Shown here: piece by piece, positions 19,560-28,334 of the stretch
Position numbering within the stretch: position 1 is the stretch's first letter
Layout: each line of letters begins with the position of its first letter
Translations under genes and position numbers: made by a program
Notes under the pieces: model-generated
The model's input: only the letters and a program-made list of their open reading frames with translations
Database searches by the model: none
What the model was told of the DNA's origin: nothing
Assembly (NCBI RefSeq): GCF_009930815.1
Contig: NZ_CP022222.1
Location: 8,226,501 to 8,290,500, forward strand
Origin: Bradyrhizobium sp. CCBAU 051011
GTDB taxonomy: Bacteria > Pseudomonadota > Alphaproteobacteria > Rhizobiales > Xanthobacteraceae
Length of the DNA: 64,000 nt
Reading direction: 5' to 3'

Positions 19560-19880
19560 CTGGGGACGTTGGTCCGCGTTCAGGCCATGCTCGTACGAGC
19601 AATGTTCGAGCTGATGCTTGCTTGCTCATATACGGCCAAACAGATCCCGCTAATAGCGCGTAACGAGTGGGGCTTCCGCACGCCCAAGAAGAAACGGTCG
19701 GGAGGCACGGCGCTCGCACTTCGCTCGGTCGACCGTCTTCTGACTAACCCATTCTGTGCGGCTATCATAGTCTGGGGCGGACAGACGTATCCGGGCTAGC
19801 ACGAGCCGATCGTTACAATCGACGAGTTCGAGCACCTGCGGCTGCTGTTGCAGCGAGCGGGTCGAGCTCGAGCGGCGCGG
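19560..19880 (+). pseudogene. Large serine recombinase remnant
   Basis: Pieces read VRVQAMLVRAMFELMLACSY, then WGFRTPKKKRSGGTALALRS and VDRLLTNPFCAAIIVWGGQT. These match the Recombinase domain that follows the catalytic domain in large serine recombinases. A stop (TAG near 19798) and the loss of both ends show it is dead. Such genes belong to integrative elements and phages. Confidence 0.7.
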
Positions 19881-20222
19881 TAAAGACGGGCAGTGCCCGG
19901 CAACCGAACGCCGATACGCAGCCAAGCTTCCATGGCGATGGTCAGGGCTCTAGGAAGAAAAATTTGGATCGTGGGATTATGGGGCGAGGTTCTGCGATCT
20001 TCCAGATGTGCGATACACAGGCAACCAGCATCACTCCAAAATTTGGTAGGTTGAAATTAGTTGGTCTGAGACCTTTAATAACTAGTAATCAAGCGACGTG
20101 CAGTTGGAAGCAGGTTCGAAGGCTGAGATCAAACGTGCCGAAAGAACTGTCCGAACCCCGAGGTCTGTCGCTAACCTAAAATCGCATTGCTATCCATGAT
20201 CTGAGACAGTTTCGGCCTGGCC
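19881..20222. other. Upstream region of ubiX
   Basis: No gene visible. It must hold the promoter for the ubiX-like gene unless transcription enters from outside. I looked for a nod box and a GG-N10-GC sigma-54 site and found neither convincingly. Confidence 0.4.
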
Positions 20223-20807
20223 ATGAGTCTTCCCATTATTGTTGGCATAAGCGGCGCTTCCGGCATTTTTTACGGCATCCGACTTCTAGAAGTTCTGAAG
20301 CATAATGGGATTTCTACACATCTAATCATCTCTAGATCTGCGATGCAGACGCTGAAACAAGAGCTCGATGTTTCTATCGCGGACGTAGTAGCGTTGGCCG
20401 AAACCACCTACCAAAACCCTGACCTTGGCGCAGCAGTCTCGTCGGGCTCGTTTAAGGCCCGCGGAATGGTGATCATTCCGTGTTCAATCCGGACGTTGTC
20501 CGATATAGCGCACGGTACTACGGGTACTTTACTCAGTCGTGCAGCCGATGTTACCCTAAAGGAACGGCGCCGGCTCGTACTCGTCGTGCGAGAAGCGCCA
20601 CTGCACTCCGGGCACCTGCGCAGCATGTTGGCAGCTACCGAGAACGGTGCAATCATTTTTCCACCTGTTCCAGCGTTTTACTCGCGTCCCAAGACAATTG
20701 ATGATGTTGTCAATCACACAGTGGGGCGCTGCCTAGATCTTTTCGATATCGATGTTGGACTCGTGAGGCGCTGGCGCGGGACGTCTGATGCTTTATCAGC
20801 GCTGTGA
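20223..20807 (+). CDS. ubiX: UbiX-like flavin prenyltransferase, 194 aa
   Basis: Enzymes of this family join dimethylallyl phosphate to reduced FMN to make prenyl-FMN, the cofactor of UbiD decarboxylases. The N-terminal flavin loop reads VGISGASGIFYGIRLLEVL; later comes IPCSIRTLSDIAHGTTG, followed by LLSRAADVTLKERRRLVLVV and REAPLHSGHL, all family hallmarks. Length is normal. ATG 20223 gives the standard N-terminus (MSLPIIVGISGASG). A UbiD-type gene lies at 29345-30706 in the facing operon, so this UbiX probably supplies its cofactor. The gene is open and undamaged. Confidence 0.9.
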   Translation: MSLPIIVGISGASGIFYGIRLLEVLKHNGISTHLIISRSAMQTLKQELDVSIADVVALAETTYQNPDLGAAVSSGSFKARGMVIIPCSIRTLSDIAHGTTGTLLSRAADVTLKERRRLVLVVREAPLHSGHLRSMLAATENGAIIFPPVPAFYSRPKTIDDVVNHTVGRCLDLFDIDVGLVRRWRGTSDALSAL

Positions 20808-21306
20808 AGGAAGACGACTGGACTTCTCATGAATGAAAATTGAGATCCGGGTGTTCCGCAGGAGCGTTGGATATGGGTCAAGTAAATCCCTGTTGCTTAT
20901 TTGTATATTCACCAGGCCATTGGCGGCGAGATCAAGCGATGAAGGGGCCGCTTGACACGTGGTGCGTGCGATACACGGACAGGGCGGAGATCGAGTGCCG
21001 CTGCCGCGACCACGATCATCGTGTCGCTGCAAACGCAGCAATCGCTTGTAGTTAGAGACTAGCCACAACGCACCTTATACCCTGCCCGATTTGGGTGCAG
21101 GATAGAGCGAGAGCAGCATCCCTCGTTCAACAGAGGCTCAAGGCGGGGACCCGGGACGAATGACAAGATCCGCATGGATGCCTCGTCGGTCATTACATAA
21201 CGGACTAGGCGGGCCGCTCCACAGAAGTGTCAGTGCTCGCGTTCCCGCGGCCGTCCCTCCGTTATGGTTGTAGACTTGGATCACTGATTGAGAAGGGGCC
21301 TCCAAC
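20808..21306. other. Gap between ubiX and the GH3-type gene
   Basis: No gene with a credible start is visible. A hairpin around 21072-21098 (CCCTGCCCgatttGGGTGCAGG) has no T-run and is not a clear terminator. The GH3-type gene may have its own promoter here. Confidence 0.4.
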
Positions 21307-22950
21307 TTGTCTACGACTCGTGATATCCACGCCTTCCTCACGATCTTGAACCGTCCCGAGCTCGTGCAAGAGGAATGCCTGCTGCAGCGGATCGTCGCTC
21401 CCAATGCAGACTGCCGCTACGGGCGCAGATACCGGTTCGGCAAAATCGTGACGGTCGGGGACTATCGCCGCAACGTTCCCATTGTGACCTACACGAATGT
21501 CGAGCCGTGGATCGCACGGATAGCAGCGGGAGAGCCCCGCGTCTTGACCCGTGAGCCGGTGCGCCTGTTCTTCAAAACGAGCGGCTCGACGGGCACGGCC
21601 AAGATCGTCCCGGTAACCGCAAGTTTCATTACCGACAAGTCGCGCGCTTTCGGACTGTACTGGAGCGCATTGTTTCACGGCCATCCGGCGGCTGCGATTG
21701 GGCGCGTCGTCGGCAATTTCTCCGACAGCGGCGGCGCCACGGGGACGCCTTGCGGGCTGCCGGTCACGTCGGAAGGCGCGTTCTGGAATGGAGTGGGGGC
21801 GGTAGCGCAACGGCGCGGCCGCTCACCGATTCCGCAATGTGTCAGCGCCATCAGCGATCCGGACGCCCGATACTACACAGTCGCGCGCATTCTGCTCGAA
21901 GAGAACATATCGTTACTGATGGCGCTCAATCCCAGTACGTTGCTCATCCTTTTCCGCAAGCTCCATCTGTTTGCCGATGACTTGCTGAGGGACATCGCGC
22001 GCGGCGGATTGAATGCCGGATTCCGGGTCGGCGCCGAGGTGCACGCGCATGTGAGCGAGACCTATCGGGGCTGCACGGCCCGCGCCGAGCAACTTCGTGA
22101 GCTTCTGAGCCGGCCCGAACCGCGCGCGACCGCACGCGAGATCTGGCCTTCGCTACAGCTCGTGGTTTCATGGCGGAGCCCGATGCAGCTGCCTTATCTG
22201 CAGCTGCTCGCCGACTATCTCGGCCCCGTGCCCCAGCGCGACTATCTCCTTATGGCCTCCGAGGGCGTCATTGCTGTTCCCATCGAGGACGAGATGAGTG
22301 GTGGTGTGCTCGCCACGCCCATTCATTTCTATGAGTTCATTGCAGAGGAGGATATTAGCCGCGCGGATCCGCCAACGCGGCTTGCGACGGAACTCGAAGT
22401 CGGCCGAAGCTATGTGGTGGTGCTCAGCACTAGCGCCGGCCTTTATCGGTATAATATCGGCGACGTTGTCCGGGTGCGCGCCATACAGGACCGCACGCCG
22501 GTCATCGAGTTCCTGCATCGTAGCGGCGCGACTTGCTCGCTTACCGGCGAAAAGCTGACCGAACACCAGGTTGTGGCGGCAATGAGAGCCGCAACCGATT
22601 TGCACGGAATCACGCTCGAGGATTTCACGCTGCATCCCTCAGTCGGTGGTTTTCCGCGATACATTCTGCTCATCGAGCCATCGGCTGGCAGCGATTGGAT
22701 CCCGCCGGCGTTCCTAGCCGCGTTCGAACGCGAGCTTTGCGCGCGCAACATCGAGTATGACGCGAAGCGTCGCTCGATGCGCCTCGCTGCGCCCGAGTTG
22801 TGGGTGACCGACCCAGGAGCCTATGCCGAATTGCGGCGGCGGCGCATCAGCGCGGGCGCCAATGATGCCCAAATCAAGCCCGTCCATCTGACGCGGGATC
22901 CCTCCTTTTCGGCCGGCCTCGCCATTCGTCAGACGTTCGTCACATCCTGA
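21307..22950 (+). CDS. GH3-family acyl-acid amido synthetase, 547 aa
   Basis: GH3 enzymes adenylate a carboxylic acid and then join it to an amino acid; plant members conjugate auxin or jasmonate. Visible motifs are the ATP loop FFKTSGSTGTAKIVPV (near residue 95), LLMASEG (near residue 315) and YNIGDVVRV (near residue 380). Length fits the family. The start is TTG 21307 (MSTTRDIHAF), with AAGGGG about 10 bases upstream; no ATG lies nearby. It follows ubiX on the same strand and converges on the aminotransferase, 11 bases away. In this setting it may attach an amino acid to the cluster product or to a plant hormone; the substrate is not readable from sequence. Confidence 0.85.
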   Translation: MSTTRDIHAFLTILNRPELVQEECLLQRIVAPNADCRYGRRYRFGKIVTVGDYRRNVPIVTYTNVEPWIARIAAGEPRVLTREPVRLFFKTSGSTGTAKIVPVTASFITDKSRAFGLYWSALFHGHPAAAIGRVVGNFSDSGGATGTPCGLPVTSEGAFWNGVGAVAQRRGRSPIPQCVSAISDPDARYYTVARILLEENISLLMALNPSTLLILFRKLHLFADDLLRDIARGGLNAGFRVGAEVHAHVSETYRGCTARAEQLRELLSRPEPRATAREIWPSLQLVVSWRSPMQLPYLQLLADYLGPVPQRDYLLMASEGVIAVPIEDEMSGGVLATPIHFYEFIAEEDISRADPPTRLATELEVGRSYVVVLSTSAGLYRYNIGDVVRVRAIQDRTPVIEFLHRSGATCSLTGEKLTEHQVVAAMRAATDLHGITLEDFTLHPSVGGFPRYILLIEPSAGSDWIPPAFLAAFERELCARNIEYDAKRRSMRLAAPELWVTDPGAYAELRRRRISAGANDAQIKPVHLTRDPSFSAGLAIRQTFVTS

Positions 22951-22961
22951 TGCCATGCCTT

Positions 22962-24137
22962 CTATGCGCCGTCGCACGCAGTGCGAAACGCGCGCTCAAA
23001 GCTAGGCAATGCACGAACGATGACATCGCTGTCGACCGCCAGTGAAATTCGTATGTGGCCCGGCATGCCAAACCCGGTACCCGGGACGGTGAGCACACCT
23101 TCGCGAGCGAGCAATCCGACAAAGGCGACGTCGTCGGGGATTGGTGTCCGCGGGAATACGTAGAAGGTGCCCTGCGGTTTTAGGCATTCGTAGCCGATCC
23201 GTCTCAGTGCCTCGTACATCAAGTCGCGCTTGTCGCGATAGGGCGCGACGTCGACTGAGAGATTGCCCACATCGGCGACGACCCACTGCCACAAGGCTGG
23301 AGCATTCACGAACCCGAGTACGCGATTGGTGAAGCTGCAGGCCTCGAACAGCGCCGGGGTCTCCGGCATACGCGGCGAGAACGCGACATAGCCGATGCGC
23401 TCGCCTGCGAGCGCCAAGGACTTGGACCAGGATGTCACCACAATCGCGCGCGTCACCAGTGTGGCGACTTCAGGCACCACCACGCCATCGAATACCAGCG
23501 TCTTATACGGCTCGTCGCTGATCACCACGATGGGCCGGCCAACGCGCTCGAGCATCGTCTCGAGATCGCGGAAGGTGGAGGCTGGATAGATGACGCCGCT
23601 GGGATTGTTCGGAGAGTTAATCAGAATAACCTTAGTACGCGGGGTGATCGCTGCCGCGATCCGGCCGACATCTAGTGTCAGATCGTCGCGAGGTGCAACG
23701 ACGACGAGGCGCCCTCGGTAATTCTCCACGTAATAGAGGTAGTCGAAAAAGAAAGGCGCAGTGACGATCACCTCATCACCTTCATCCAGCAACGCCCTCA
23801 GCACGACATTGAGGGCGGCGCCGGCACCAGCGGTCATGATGACGTGATCGGCTGTATAGACCAGGCCTGTTGCCGCACTCAAACGCCGCGCCACCGCCGC
23901 GCGCACAGCATCGTGACCTGCATTTGGCGTATAGGCATGCCGGTGTAGCTCGGTGCTGTCGAGCGCCCGCCGCGCCGCCGCCATCACCGAGGGCGGTGGC
24001 TCGATTTCGGGATTGCCCAGTGCGAAGTCGAAGACTTGGCCAAGCCCGCGCTCCCGCTTGAGCCGAGCCCCGTCCTCGAACATGCGCCTGATCCAGGAGG
24101 CCTTGCTGAGATTGTCGGCGACGGACCGGCAGATCAT
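22962..24137 (-). CDS. PLP-dependent aminotransferase, class I/II, 391 aa
   Basis: Fold-type I aminotransferase. Motifs: VFDFALGNPEIEPP near the N-terminus, MTAGAGAALNVVLRALLDEG, INSPNNPSGVIY (substrate/PLP Asn), VISDEPYKTLVFD (PLP Asp/Tyr) and VTSWSKSLALAGERIGY with the Schiff-base Lys; the C-terminal Arg is in GHIRISLAVD. It could make or consume an amino-acid building block of the NRPS product. ATG 24137 gives a family-like N-terminus; it overlaps by ATGA the stop of a 31-codon frame that has a strong ribosome site. It lies about 500 bases downstream of the enolase-type gene and may have its own promoter. Confidence 0.88.
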   Translation of the reverse strand: MICRSVADNLSKASWIRRMFEDGARLKRERGLGQVFDFALGNPEIEPPPSVMAAARRALDSTELHRHAYTPNAGHDAVRAAVARRLSAATGLVYTADHVIMTAGAGAALNVVLRALLDEGDEVIVTAPFFFDYLYYVENYRGRLVVVAPRDDLTLDVGRIAAAITPRTKVILINSPNNPSGVIYPASTFRDLETMLERVGRPIVVISDEPYKTLVFDGVVVPEVATLVTRAIVVTSWSKSLALAGERIGYVAFSPRMPETPALFEACSFTNRVLGFVNAPALWQWVVADVGNLSVDVAPYRDKRDLMYEALRRIGYECLKPQGTFYVFPRTPIPDDVAFVGLLAREGVLTVPGTGFGMPGHIRISLAVDSDVIVRALPSFERAFRTACDGA

Positions 24138-24229
24138 GGCCAAACCTGTGCGGCTTCGGCCGGTCTTTCTTGTGAGGCGCGGCCATCGCAAAGGTTCGGC
24201 GCGAGGAAGCGCTCAGTAGATGGTCTCAT
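24134..24229 (-). CDS. 31-aa leader-like reading frame coupled to the aminotransferase
   Basis: ATG 24229 follows GGAGGTGACACC, one of the best ribosome sites in the window. The frame begins MRPSTERFLAPNLCDGRASQ and ends with Trp-Pro at a TGA that overlaps the aminotransferase ATG (ATGA). Short coupled frames can set the translation of the next gene. An alternative is that this is the true aminotransferase N-terminus put out of frame by one base, but the aminotransferase already starts where its family does. No homologue recognised. Confidence 0.4.
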   Translation of the reverse strand: MRPSTERFLAPNLCDGRASQERPAEAAQVWP

Positions 24230-24239
24230 GGTGTCACCT

Positions 24240-24639
24240 CCGTGACAAACAACGTCAACTCTGGCAAGCTGCATGGCGGCGGCACAGCGACGCTGGTTAA
24301 AGAATCCACCGGCCCGGCGTCACCACCGATCTGCACTTTTCCCATCTCAGCGGCGAGTCGGTGCCGATCGATGGCTCTGTGGCATCCAGCGAGCTGACAC
24401 TAGCACTGCCGAAGTCACGCTGACCGGCGAGTCCATTGCGATCGCTCGCGGACAGATTGGGAAGTGTTTCAGTCCGGCTTCGAGAGAGGACGCGTCCCCC
24501 GTGCGGTAGAGCAGCACGGCCAATGGCCGGCGGCCGAAGCAAAGCCGCGATCAGCCATACCAAGGGGTCCATCAACGGGACACGCTCAGGGGCACCGCCT
24601 AGCCAAGCGGCTAATCCCGGCCGACCAGGCTTCCGCGCT
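24240..24639. other. 400-bp gap inside the operon region
   Basis: The only sizeable gap in the leftward operon. Frames on both strands show no family I can support. It probably holds a promoter for the aminotransferase unit or is a scar of a lost gene. Confidence 0.4.
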
Positions 24640-25773
24640 TTATCTAGTTGGGCCATGATTTTCACCCAGCATGGTGAACCTGGAAATGCGGTCACGCGAG
24701 ACACGTACCCCGAGCCCGGATGCCGAGATCGGAGCGTGCACCGCCGCGTGCGGTTCCTCTAGAACGTCGTTGGCGAGAAGCCATGCATTCTGTCCCTTGC
24801 CGTCGAGCCAGTCGAAACCATGTACGAAGCGGCCGAACAGCTCGGCGAGACGTGTGAGGATACCGCTCTCCCCTACCATCGTTCCAAGATGGCAGCGCAG
24901 CCCATTCGCCTGCGCGCGCTCGACGAGACGCAACGCGCCGAGGAGGCCTCCGCATTTGGCCAGCCGGATGTTGAAGATGTCCGCGGCACGCTCCTCGATC
25001 AACCGATCCGCGTCCTCCCCTGTGCACAGCCCTTCGTCTGCGACCACCGGAATGCCGGTCTCCTGTCGGATGCGTCGAGCGCCGACGAAATCGTACGGCG
25101 CCAGCGGCTGCTCAACCGACGCGAGCGGGATCGCCCTCATGGAACGCAAACGACGGACTGCCTCGGCAGCCGATTCCCACGCGGCATTGGCATCGATTCG
25201 CAGCGGCGCGCCGAGCGCCTCGGCTACGATGGTGAGCCGCTCGACATCATCGACCAGGCCGACCTTCATTTTAACGTGCCGCGTATGGCGCAGCCGCATT
25301 ACCGCAGCGTGTCGCGGCAGGGCCTCGGTCGTCACGTCAAAGCCAATCACCGTCCCGGCCGGCAGCGGCGGCCCGGCTTTTCTGCCAAGGACCTTACCGA
25401 GAGCGAACCCAAAGGCGTGTCCTGCCAGGTCGAGGAGCGCGGTCTCGAACCCGCAGAAGGTCGCCAGGTGACGACCCGCATGATCGAGCTCGCGATGAAG
25501 ATGGGTGACCACACTGGTGCGATCGTCGAAGTGCCGTCCGGTAAAGCGCGCACCCATGGCCGGGCCGAGCGTGGTCAGCACGCTCTCGACGGTCTCGCCG
25601 GTCACATAGTCGCGGGGAAGGATTTCGCCAAAGCCCGCAAGTCCGGTTTGACAGCGCAGCACGACAATGATTGCGTGCGACTCTCTTCGCCGGTAGCGCG
25701 CATGGCTAAATGGTGCTCTCAGCGGCAGTCGAACAGGATGGAGCTCGAATCGCTCAACCTGCATGACGTACAT
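24640..25773 (-). CDS. Enolase-superfamily enzyme (muconate-lactonising/dipeptide-epimerase subgroup), about 377 aa
   Basis: Enolase-superfamily enzymes abstract a proton next to a carboxylate. The barrel signatures are in order: HVKMKVG (KxK base pair), LRIDANAAW (metal Asp), ASVEQPLAP (metal Glu), PVVADEGL (metal Asp) and NIRLAKCGGL (second-side Lys). The capping domain at the N-terminus reads HPVRLPLRAPFSHARYRRR. Known members include dipeptide epimerases, o-succinylbenzoate synthase and muconate cycloisomerase; epimerisation of an amino-acid or peptide intermediate would fit here. ATG 25773 or ATG 25764 is preferred, overlapping the hydrolase stop; longer starts add an Arg/Ser-rich tail. 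Confidence 0.85.
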   Translation of the reverse strand: MYVMQVERFELHPVRLPLRAPFSHARYRRRESHAIIVVLRCQTGLAGFGEILPRDYVTGETVESVLTTLGPAMGARFTGRHFDDRTSVVTHLHRELDHAGRHLATFCGFETALLDLAGHAFGFALGKVLGRKAGPPLPAGTVIGFDVTTEALPRHAAVMRLRHTRHVKMKVGLVDDVERLTIVAEALGAPLRIDANAAWESAAEAVRRLRSMRAIPLASVEQPLAPYDFVGARRIRQETGIPVVADEGLCTGEDADRLIEERAADIFNIRLAKCGGLLGALRLVERAQANGLRCHLGTMVGESGILTRLAELFGRFVHGFDWLDGKGQNAWLLANDVLEEPHAAVHAPISASGLGVRVSRDRISRFTMLGENHGPTR

Positions 25774-26611
25774 CCGCCGGGTCGCCGACGATCGCGGTGA
25801 ACGACGCAACTGCGTCGGCAAGCTGGTCCGGTGCCTCGAACTGCAACCCATGCGAGCCGCAGATCTCCTTGATCGTGACCGCGGATCGCCTGAGCGCAGC
25901 GAAAGTTCGGCGCGTATGGAAATTGTCAGTCGCCTCATCCGTGCCAGCGAGCACCAGCAGCATCGGCAGATCGAGTTGACCAAGGCGCAACTTGGCGCCG
26001 ACCCCGAGTTTTCGCATAATGTTGTGGAACCTCGGCGTGATCAGCCGGCAGCGCAACTCGTCGGCCTCAATCGCCGCAAGATGGGGGCCGCGGGTGAACA
26101 TGTCCTCGGTGATCGGGATCGCAAGGGCACCACAGTGCGGGTGACGCGCGATCGCATCCTGCCGTTTCATCGCTGCTGTAACTGCCTCAGAGGGATGAAG
26201 ACCAGGCGCTATCAGGACCAAGCTTGCAAGCTCCTGCTGGCACGTGGCCGCCACGTTGACAGCTAGCACGGCGCCCCAGCACCAGCCGGCGAGATGCACC
26301 GGACGCCCCTCGCTCCGCTCGGCAGCAATGATGCGTCTCACATCGTCAACCAGCATCCTCGCGGATGGCGCATCGCCCCGGCCCTCCTCGTTGAGGCCCG
26401 AACCGCGGCGATCCGCACCGATGATCTTCAGGCCGGCCTCGCCGAGATGGTCTGCGAGCGGTTGAAACCAGCCGGAATGGCTCATCACACCGTGCAGGAG
26501 GATCAAGGTGGCGCGCAGGGCCTCGTCTGCCGGCCACACCCGATAGCGCAGCGAATAGCCGTCCGCGCCTACGACGGATCGCACGGAGGATCTCAACAAC
26601 GTCGCGCGCAT
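25754..26611 (-). CDS. Alpha/beta hydrolase with Cys nucleophile, 285 aa
   Basis: Alpha/beta-hydrolase fold: LILLHGVMSHSGWFQPLADH (oxyanion-hole HG, near residue 40), IIGADRRGSGLNEEGRG and a nucleophile elbow HLAGWCWGAVLAV. The elbow is G-x-C-x-G, so Cys111 replaces the usual Ser. The acid is probably in LAGTDEATDN and the His in CGSHGLQFEAP. Cys nucleophiles are known in dienelactone hydrolases and in a few NRPS thioesterases that make strained rings. ATG 26611 lies one base after the flavoprotein stop with GGGGGTGA upstream. The NRPS genes carry no thioesterase domain, so this enzyme is a candidate for product release or ring formation; that is an inference. Confidence 0.85.
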   Translation of the reverse strand: MRATLLRSSVRSVVGADGYSLRYRVWPADEALRATLILLHGVMSHSGWFQPLADHLGEAGLKIIGADRRGSGLNEEGRGDAPSARMLVDDVRRIIAAERSEGRPVHLAGWCWGAVLAVNVAATCQQELASLVLIAPGLHPSEAVTAAMKRQDAIARHPHCGALAIPITEDMFTRGPHLAAIEADELRCRLITPRFHNIMRKLGVGAKLRLGQLDLPMLLVLAGTDEATDNFHTRRTFAALRRSAVTIKEICGSHGLQFEAPDQLADAVASFTAIVGDPADVRHAG

Positions 26612-26612
26612 A

Positions 26613-28334
26613 TCACCCCCATGGTAGGATACGCAAATCGCCTGCCTGCCCGAACCACGTCCGATCGGTGCGGCGTGTCTCCAGGCGGAGCTGGCCATCG
26701 TCAAGAGCGGCGAAGATATTCGTCAGCCAATCCGCATCATTCCTGTCCGGATAGTCCGCGCGATAATGTGAGCCGCGGCTCTCGGTGCGCAACATCGCAG
26801 CGCGGATGATGACCTCGGCTATATCGAGCAGGTTGCGGTGCTCCAGCGCGAGCATGCAATCCATCGGCTCGAACGTGCGAATGCCCGTGGCGAGCCGCTC
26901 GCGATCGTCGGCGACATACTGCAGGGCCCTTGCAAGACTCTCTTCGTCCTTCTCGACCAGCAGCTCCGCCCACATCTTTTGCTGAAGGGGGCGCAGCAGA
27001 TCGCCCGGGCGCGCCGGCCCCTTGGCCTCAGCAAGACGCGCTAGCGGTTCGTGGAGCAACCGATCGAGCAGGCCCGAGTGGACACCGAGATCAGGCTCTT
27101 CGCGCGCCACTTCGGCGGCCTTACGGCCAGCGCGAAAACCGAACACCTGCGAGCCGCCGAGCATAGTGCCGCCGAGCCGATCCGCGCCCTGATAACCCAT
27201 CGTCTCGCCGGCAGCGAACAGGCCGCGGACCCGTGTCTCTCCATGGGAGTCGACACGTGCGCCACCATTGCAGGTGTGGTGGTGATTCTGAACCTGCAAC
27301 AGGTCCCGGTTGAGGTCGATATCAAACTGCGCCATGTAATTGACAAACATCTCGGGCAGGAAGGCGCGTCGCGCCAACGAAAGATCAAGGTACACGCCAT
27401 CATGCGGGCCTGCACGCCCTGCGAGCGCCTCGCCGTGAATGGCACGGTCGAGGTGGATGGCGGCATCGCGGCAACTGACGGGCCAGTGCAGCGCCTTGCA
27501 CCGCGATACCTCTTCGAGGGTGACACCGTCCAGCAGATACTGCTGGACGAAGGACTTGCCGTCACGATTGAACAGACGGAAGGGCTCCGGCATGTCGTAG
27601 AGCATCACCATCGCCTGGCTCGGCCAAGTCGTCGCTAGACCCTGCTGCATGAATTCCATATTAAACAGCTCGGCTCCGGCGCGCAGCACCATGGCGTAGC
27701 CGTCCCCGGTGTTGCCTGGCGGATTGAAGCTGTACCGGAAGAGCTGCCCGACCCCGCCCGTCGCAAGCACGACCGCACCGGCCCGGACCAGGAACGGCTC
27801 GCCCCAATCGTCAATGCCAACAGCGCCGAAACACCGGCCGGCCTCGACCAGCATGTCAATCACATTGGCATGCTCGAGCACGGTGGTCTTTGTATGCTCG
27901 ATCACTGCCTTCTGAATAGCAACGATGTTGTTGGTGCCACTGGATGCCGCTACGGCCGGCATGACGGCCAGGACCTTGTTCTGGAACTGAACACCCATGG
28001 CGCGCAATCGCTTGATTGCTTCCGGCGCCTCGTCGACATAGATGCGACACAGCTCGGCATCGGCCATGCCCAAGCCTGCCTGGATCATGTCTTGATGGAC
28101 CAGATCGGGTGGATTGAACAGCCCACCTTTTGGCCCGACCGTGCGGATGGTCCAGAAATCGGCCAGCGGGTTCGACGTCGCGCCCGCGCCACGCAACCCT
28201 GGTACGCCGAAGCGTCCCTTCACCGCTAGGATTGTCCGCGCGCCACTCTCATGGGCGCTGATGGCAGCCGCGGTCGCCGCCCCACCTCCGCCCACGATCA
28301 GAACATCGGTCGTGTAGGTTTTCACGATGCACAT
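26613..28334 (-). CDS. FAD-dependent fumarate reductase/succinate dehydrogenase-type flavoprotein, 573 aa
   Basis: The N-terminal Rossmann motif VLIVGGGGAATAAAISAHES binds FAD. GAVVLATGGVGQLF, NPPGNTGDGYAMVLRAGAEL and NMEFMQQGLATTWP are typical of the SdhA/FrdA/AprA/L-aspartate-oxidase family. HHTCNGGARVDSHGETRVRG and GLFAAGETMGYQGADRLGG complete the active-site and FAD-binding regions. The C-terminal helical domain ends with LRILPWG. Family reactions are oxidation or reduction of a C-C bond next to a carboxylate. No iron-sulfur or membrane partner is encoded nearby, so it probably acts as a soluble oxidoreductase in the pathway. ATG 28334 overlaps the dioxygenase stop by 13 bases. Confidence 0.85.
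   Translation of the reverse strand: MCIVKTYTTDVLIVGGGGAATAAAISAHESGARTILAVKGRFGVPGLRGAGATSNPLADFWTIRTVGPKGGLFNPPDLVHQDMIQAGLGMADAELCRIYVDEAPEAIKRLRAMGVQFQNKVLAVMPAVAASSGTNNIVAIQKAVIEHTKTTVLEHANVIDMLVEAGRCFGAVGIDDWGEPFLVRAGAVVLATGGVGQLFRYSFNPPGNTGDGYAMVLRAGAELFNMEFMQQGLATTWPSQAMVMLYDMPEPFRLFNRDGKSFVQQYLLDGVTLEEVSRCKALHWPVSCRDAAIHLDRAIHGEALAGRAGPHDGVYLDLSLARRAFLPEMFVNYMAQFDIDLNRDLLQVQNHHHTCNGGARVDSHGETRVRGLFAAGETMGYQGADRLGGTMLGGSQVFGFRAGRKAAEVAREEPDLGVHSGLLDRLLHEPLARLAEAKGPARPGDLLRPLQQKMWAELLVEKDEESLARALQYVADDRERLATGIRTFEPMDCMLALEHRNLLDIAEVIIRAAMLRTESRGSHYRADYPDRNDADWLTNIFAALDDGQLRLETRRTDRTWFGQAGDLRILPWG

Noticed and set aside
19881..20222. nod box or tts box upstream of ubiX
   Set aside because: TATCCATGATCTG looks partly like one half of a nod box, but the rest of the roughly 47-base motif is missing.
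24273..24509. Possible P-type ATPase fragment (LTGES near 24430)
   Set aside because: One five-residue match in a short frame, with no phosphorylation motif or membrane segment; chance is enough to explain it.
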